This document shows positions 60,001 to 64,000 of a stretch of 64,000 bases of DNA, in pieces. The DNA comes from Guyanagaster necrorhizus. Its lineage: Eukaryota; Basidiomycota; Agaricomycetes; Agaricales; Physalacriaceae. The translations under genes were made by a program, and so were the position numbers. Numbering within the stretch: position 1 is the stretch's first letter; every line of letters starts with the position of its first letter. Below the pieces are notes generated by a model. That model was not told where the DNA came from and ran no database searches. It saw only the letters and a program-made list of their open reading frames with translations. Location of the stretch: positions 480,304 to 544,303 of the forward strand of contig NW_025064889.1 in NCBI RefSeq assembly GCF_019112545.1, in the 5' to 3' direction.

Positions 60001-61900
60001 TTCCCCAGGTTCTATGGTCTCAGGTTCTTATGGAGGTGGAGTGTCTAGCAGTGGTGGTGGCAGTGTCAATGGTAGTGCTGGTTTTTTTGGCCTAGGCAAG
60101 AACTGCAGCCTCTGGTCATACCAAGGATGGTCTGGCAGTTCTTCAGGGGGTGGGGGAAATGGCACTGTTGGCTCTTTCCTCTCTTTTCCTTTGCCAGAGG
60201 ATGCCAATAAGGCTGGGGGTCTGGCATCTTTGGGCCCTGCTCCAGCAAATAGATGGATGGGTGCAGCCAGGACTTGCTAGGGAGTCTGCCAGAAAAGATT
60301 TTGGCTTGCCCAACTACTTAGGCTACTTCCTGCTGATAGTGATTATTCAGATGCATAGTAAGAGAAAGAAAATGGGGGCTTCCAGCACCCCTTGGCATTC
60401 TGTACTACTTCTGCTACTCTAGTTTCCACCCATGCTCTGTCTACTAGATCTCTGGTATGCTCCAGCAGTGCAAGATATCAGAGTCCTTTGCTGGTGCCTA
60501 ACCAGCAGGTGTCTGCCATTTGCTGCTCTCTGAGCTGTCAATAATGTCCAGGCAGATTCATCAGTTGAGGATATATTCATATCCCCTGTCTGGCTCATAT
60601 AAGTCCACTGTTCCTGATTTAGTGAACTGAGGCTTGCTCCCTCTGAGGCTGTATGCATTAATGCCAAGGACAATCTGGCTGATGTTCTGCTCTTGAATTG
60701 AAGGGCTTCAGAGCATGCTGGCCATGAGGCTGGACTTGTCCACCTGCTTAGAGTAAAGCCCAGAGAGGGCTTCTGGTGTATGCCCTCAGTAGTAGTCAGC
60801 AGTAGAGGCAGCCACATCTCTGGTTGGAGGTCAGCTTGTATGGCCATCATCCTCTCATACTGACTCTCTCTTGTCAGAGATGGCTAGTTAGATAATGAGA
60901 GAGGGGGGTTCAACTCCTCCTTCTCTAGTTTATACACTTCCAAGTCCTGAAGATTGGATGATATAATCTGTGCTGCTGATGTCAGTGGATTCTGGGGCCA
61001 GTGGCCAGACAATGATGCTCTCCTGACTTGGGAGTGCATAGAGCACTGGTTGGAGGGCTTGATGGAGGAGATCCACTCTTCATCAGCTCTCCCACTCCTC
61101 CAGTTCTCTTCTTCTTCTTCTTTATTCCCTTAGTAATCATACAACATGATATCTGATAATTCCAGTTACTGCAATGAACAAGCAAGCATCTGCAATAGAG
61201 GTGATGATGATGTTTCTGAGTGTGAGTTTTATATGCTAGTCCTTAGCAAAATGCCATCAGACCAGAGCATGTGAAGTCTTGAGCTAATTATTAGGCCTCT
61301 ACTAAACACTCACAAATGTCTAGCACTGCTTCTGCCAGGATCCAAGTCTGGATTCTGAGTCTGGGTCTGATTTCAGTATAAAAGTATGATAAGGATGATG
61401 AGATAGGCTATAAGAATTTTGCAGAGAGAGATAAAAGGTTGTGGCTGGTAGATATAGTCTGCTATTGTGGCAAGAGTATTCACACCAGGTAGTCAGAGAG
61501 TTTAGCAGATGTATTAAACCTTAGCTCAAGACTGGGATATATCACTGTGTACTACTGCCTTAAATACTGTCTAAAGAATCCTATGCTCTACAGGCAACTA
61601 TTATCTGCTTTCCATGCCTTCTGCTCATTGTCTGAGATAACAATAACTGTGCTCTTACTTTTGTTCATCATTGTTGCTCTGCTATACTATCACTATGGTG
61701 AGTTTTCTATATGCTGCAGTTTCTATTATATTCAAGACATGGGATAGTGACAGTTACTACATTGTTTCTTATCATCTATTGTGTGTCAATAAATAAGGTG
61801 TAGCCATAATGTCATCATATCTTCATCATTCTTTGTAAGGTCAGCCTGAGGTTGGGATTGGTAAGCATCTGCTTACTAAGCATTGGCAGGTCATAATTTA
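60001..61900. other. Unclassified repeat-derived DNA, CpG-free
   Basis: This 1.9-kb stretch lies between the gag relic (minus) and the reverse-transcriptase relic (plus). Frames up to 143 codons occur (minus 60,419-60,850) but without family similarity. A plus-strand DSGAS at about 60,990 resembles a retropepsin active site but is too short to trust. It probably contains further decayed parts of the same elements. Confidence 0.4.
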
Positions 61901-61904
61901 GGGG

Positions 61905-62535
61905 CAAAAATCATGACAATCAAGAATCATTATCTGCTTCCACTAATTTCAGAGCTCATAGACAAGCTATCAGGAGCCAAGTACTTCACCAAACTGGATG
62001 TCTGGTAGAGATACAATAACATCAGAATCAAAGAAGGAAACAAGTGGAAAGCAGTGCTCTGAACCAATCAAGAGCTGTTTGAACTACTAGTAATGTTTTT
62101 TGGACTTACTAATTCTCCTGCCACTTTCCAAACCATGATGAATAATGTCTTTCAAGACCTTATTACTTAGAGAAAAATCACTATCTATCTGGACAATATA
62201 ATGATTTTCTCAATAACACTCAAAGAGCATCAAGACACTATGTGACAAGAGTTGTAGATCCTACAGAAGAACAAACTATACCTAAAGCCAGAAAAATGTG
62301 AATTTGAAACCTTGGAGACCAAGTACCTTGAGCTCATCATTGCTGAAGAGAAGTTATGAATAGACCCAGTAAAGATGACAGGCATATAAGAATGGCTCAC
62401 TCCAACTAAGAAGAGAGAGCTGCAATTCTTTTTAGAGTTTGCAAACTTCTATTGACACTTTATTAAAGACTATAAAAAAATAGCTCTGCCACTAACTAAA
62501 CTTATTAGAAAGGCAGACTGAAAGTGGAAAGATGT
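61905..62535 (+). mobile_element. Degenerate Ty3/gypsy reverse-transcriptase relic
   Basis: The plus strand shows the RT domain with stops: LPLISELIDKLSGAKYFTKL, LFELLVMFFGLTNSPATFQT and MMNNVFQDL. The catalytic box is YLDNIMIF, where YLDD is expected. Next come HQDTM, stop, QELQIL, then LYLKPEKCEFETLETKYLEL and ELQFFLEFANFY, stop, HFIKDY. Family-conserved arginines are replaced by TGA (twice or more), TGG or CAC, all reachable from CGN by C-to-T or G-to-A. The similarity ends near ADxKWKDV, before the RNase H region. The element is dead. Confidence 0.85.
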
Positions 62536-63280
62536 ATAAAAGCAGGTATTTGTTAGGAACATGCCAATCAAGTGAGTTTGAGTGCACACAGAGAGATCAG
62601 CAGAGTGTGTGAGTGTCAATGAAGCTATTGGCAACATCACTCTTGAGTTGAGGTTCAAGAATTTGAGTGGACAGAACAGAGTTCTATCAGAAAAGCAAAG
62701 AGGAGTACCCTTTGGAGTGGAATCTGATGAATGAGGTAGGGAGAAGTTGAAGTGAGTACAAAGGGTAGATGGCTATCCAAGTTGATATTCAAACTGAGTA
62801 GTTACAATGGTTATACATGGCTTTATATACTAATAGTAACTAATTCTGAGTTGGGTTCTATTGGGTTCCAATGTCAATATTTGCTACTGAGTTCAGGGTC
62901 TAGATATTATAATATGAAATATGAATGTGAAATGATAATGGTAAAAATAAAATTAATAGATAATGAGAAGCAGGCAGAGTCTGATGGGTTTTGGTGATTG
63001 AATATGTGGTTGGTTGAGATGACATAAAGGCTGGCAGCATGTGCATAACAGTATCTCTCCATTAGCATTCTTGCTCTCAAGAGCACAGATCCTGATAGCT
63101 GGTGAGGCCATATAGAAGATTGTTGATAGCTGTGGGAAATTTTGCAACTTGATCAGATACTACCACTATTGCCTAAACTTTTGTCACTATGTTGCCTCTT
63201 GCCATGTATCATCACTTATGCACTCTCAAGCCTTTGGTGAGGGAACCCACCTCTGATAGCCCTGAAGAGGCTAAGGAATT
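62536..63280. other. AT-rich CpG-free repeat-derived DNA, no coding recognised
   Basis: Downstream of the reverse-transcriptase relic no RNase H or integrase segment could be read on the plus strand, and frames on either strand are short. The sequence style (TG/CA rich, no CpG) is the same as the rest of the block, so it is probably decayed transposon or another inserted element. Confidence 0.4.
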
Positions 63281-63289
63281 ATTTCATCT

Positions 63290-63800
63290 GAAATGGCAAA
63301 CTATGGAGAAAGAGTATGCAGAGACTGTGAAAGTCCACTTAGAGTAGAAAAGAGAGCAGGAGAGAGAGAAGAAGGTCTGAGCAGACCATGTGATCTAGGA
63401 GGCATGGAGAAAGAAGCAGCAAGAGAGGTTGGAGAAGAAGAGGGAGGAAGTCCAGTGGACAGCAGAGAGATGGGCAAAGGAGGTGGAGGAGGTGTTGAGA
63501 GAGGCAGCTCAAAGGGAGGCTAAGAAGAGGGAGGCCATAGAGGCCATAATGAGGGCTGAGGCCTTGGAAGTAGGGCAGGAGGGGATAGTTATAGAGAATG
63601 AGTTGCAAATGACCTCTGCAGAGGCTGTTGATTTTTGGCTGCATCAAGTGCTGACAGAACAGTTTGGTCCTAGTCTCAGTCTTCACTTCAAGAGAGTGAC
63701 TGGCTGTATGTCTCTGGAGTCTAATGATGAGCAGGATAAGGGGACCAAGGGGAATGATGAGTTGAAAGAATCTGAGAGGACTCTGGAGAGAAGAAAGTGA
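63290..63800 (+). mobile_element. Charged, coiled-coil-like relic, possibly gag-like
   Basis: A 123-codon frame at 63,429-63,800 reads EVQWTAERWAKEVEEVLREA and continues Glu/Lys/Arg/Ala-rich, then VDFWLHQVLTEQFGPSLSL. The frame just upstream is related in composition but broken by stops. Charged helical N-terminal regions like this occur in proteins of mushroom retroelements, but no signature is present. It lies inside the CpG-free block, so it is more likely a relic than a gene. Confidence 0.35.
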
Positions 63801-64000
63801 GTGCAAGAGAGGAAGAAGAGAGTGGCAGGTCTGACAGAGAAGAGCCATAAATGTAAGTTCAGGTCAAGAAGTATAGTGAATAGCAGTGAGACAGAGGTGG
63901 TGGCCAGTCTCAAGAAGAGGGCAAAGTTAGAGATTGCAGGGCCAGCAGAGAGCAAAAAGAAATTGAGCAGTGAAAGTAAGTGTCTTATTGTTTCTGGTTG

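Larger units (their letters stand above)
59079..64000. repeat. CpG-void, transposon-derived repeat block running off the window
   Basis: Reading the sequence line by line I found no CG dinucleotide after about 59,037, while all DNA before it contains CpG freely. If GC content is near 40%, about two hundred would be expected (rough estimate, not counted). The block contains relics of Ty3/gypsy retrotransposons on both strands, listed separately, with many in-frame stops and no intact gene. TG, CA and AG are abundant, as expected if methylated cytosines have decayed. No terminal repeats could be delimited by eye. The right end lies outside the window. Confidence 0.85.

Noticed and set aside
60960..61010. 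Plus-strand DSGAS, resembling a retropepsin active site
   Set aside because: Only five residues match and no other protease motif (such as a hydrophobic-hydrophobic-Gly flap) follows in the same frame.
63339..63848. 169-codon Leu-rich minus-strand frame
   Set aside because: It is the complement of a Glu/Lys-rich purine stretch (AGG/GAG becomes CTC/CCT), so Leu-richness is a composition effect, not a membrane protein.
1..64000. CRISPR arrays, rRNA genes, operon-like clusters or a biosynthetic/defence island
   Set aside because: No regularly spaced repeats or rRNA-like segments were seen, gene order mixes unrelated functions with independent promoters, and the genome is fungal.

Overview
The window is nuclear DNA from a filamentous basidiomycete, most likely a mushroom-forming agaricomycete. 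Genes are dense on both strands. They are broken by many 35-60 nt GT-AG introns, and the proteins resemble agaricomycete versions: an epsin with polyglutamine, a secreted FAD polyamine oxidase, DUF89/ARMT1, a C1-containing TKL kinase and APH-type kinases. No operons, rRNA, tRNA or CRISPR arrays were seen. All splice calls were made by eye, so internal exon edges not given explicitly are approximate.

Layout. 0.5-4.2 kb: a sphingoid base-phosphate phosphatase (LCB3-like, minus), an unidentified 372-aa protein (minus) and, divergent from it, ribosome assembly factor RSA3 (plus). 4.2-14.4 kb: two paralogous multi-membrane proteins (minus) that bracket a secreted amine oxidase and an ARMT1/DUF89 phosphatase; a decayed piece resembling the amine-oxidase tail lies beside the first paralog. 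15-22 kb: ACOT9-like acyl-CoA thioesterase (plus), a TKL-like kinase with a C1 zinc finger (minus) and an NCS1 uracil/allantoin-type permease (plus). 22.7-34 kb: a complete tuberin (TSC2), a universal stress protein only 30 bp behind it, an APH-family kinase interrupted by a frameshift, and a GH3 glycosidase. 34-44 kb: VHS/GAT protein, Hrp1-like RNA-binding protein, a centrosomin-motif coiled-coil protein and a Kelch protein, all plus. 44-59 kb: TFIIIC subunit Tfc4 (minus), MsrA (minus), cytosolic leucyl-tRNA synthetase (plus), epsin (minus) and condensin SMC2 (plus).

The last ~4.9 kb (59,037-64,000) is different in kind. I found no CpG dinucleotide in it, although the DNA before it is rich in CpG. 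It holds relics of Ty3/gypsy retrotransposons on opposite strands: gag on minus, reverse transcriptase on plus. Conserved arginine codons there have become TGA, TGG or CAC. This is the pattern expected from methylation- or RIP-like C-to-T mutation carried to exhaustion, and it begins within about 40 bp of the end of SMC2.

Most genes are unrelated housekeeping functions: TOR control, condensin, translation, Pol III transcription, endocytosis, lipid turnover and redox repair. I see no biosynthetic or defence cluster. The most unusual items are the CpG-void repeat block, the paralogous membrane-protein pair around the amine oxidase, and the frameshifted APH gene.
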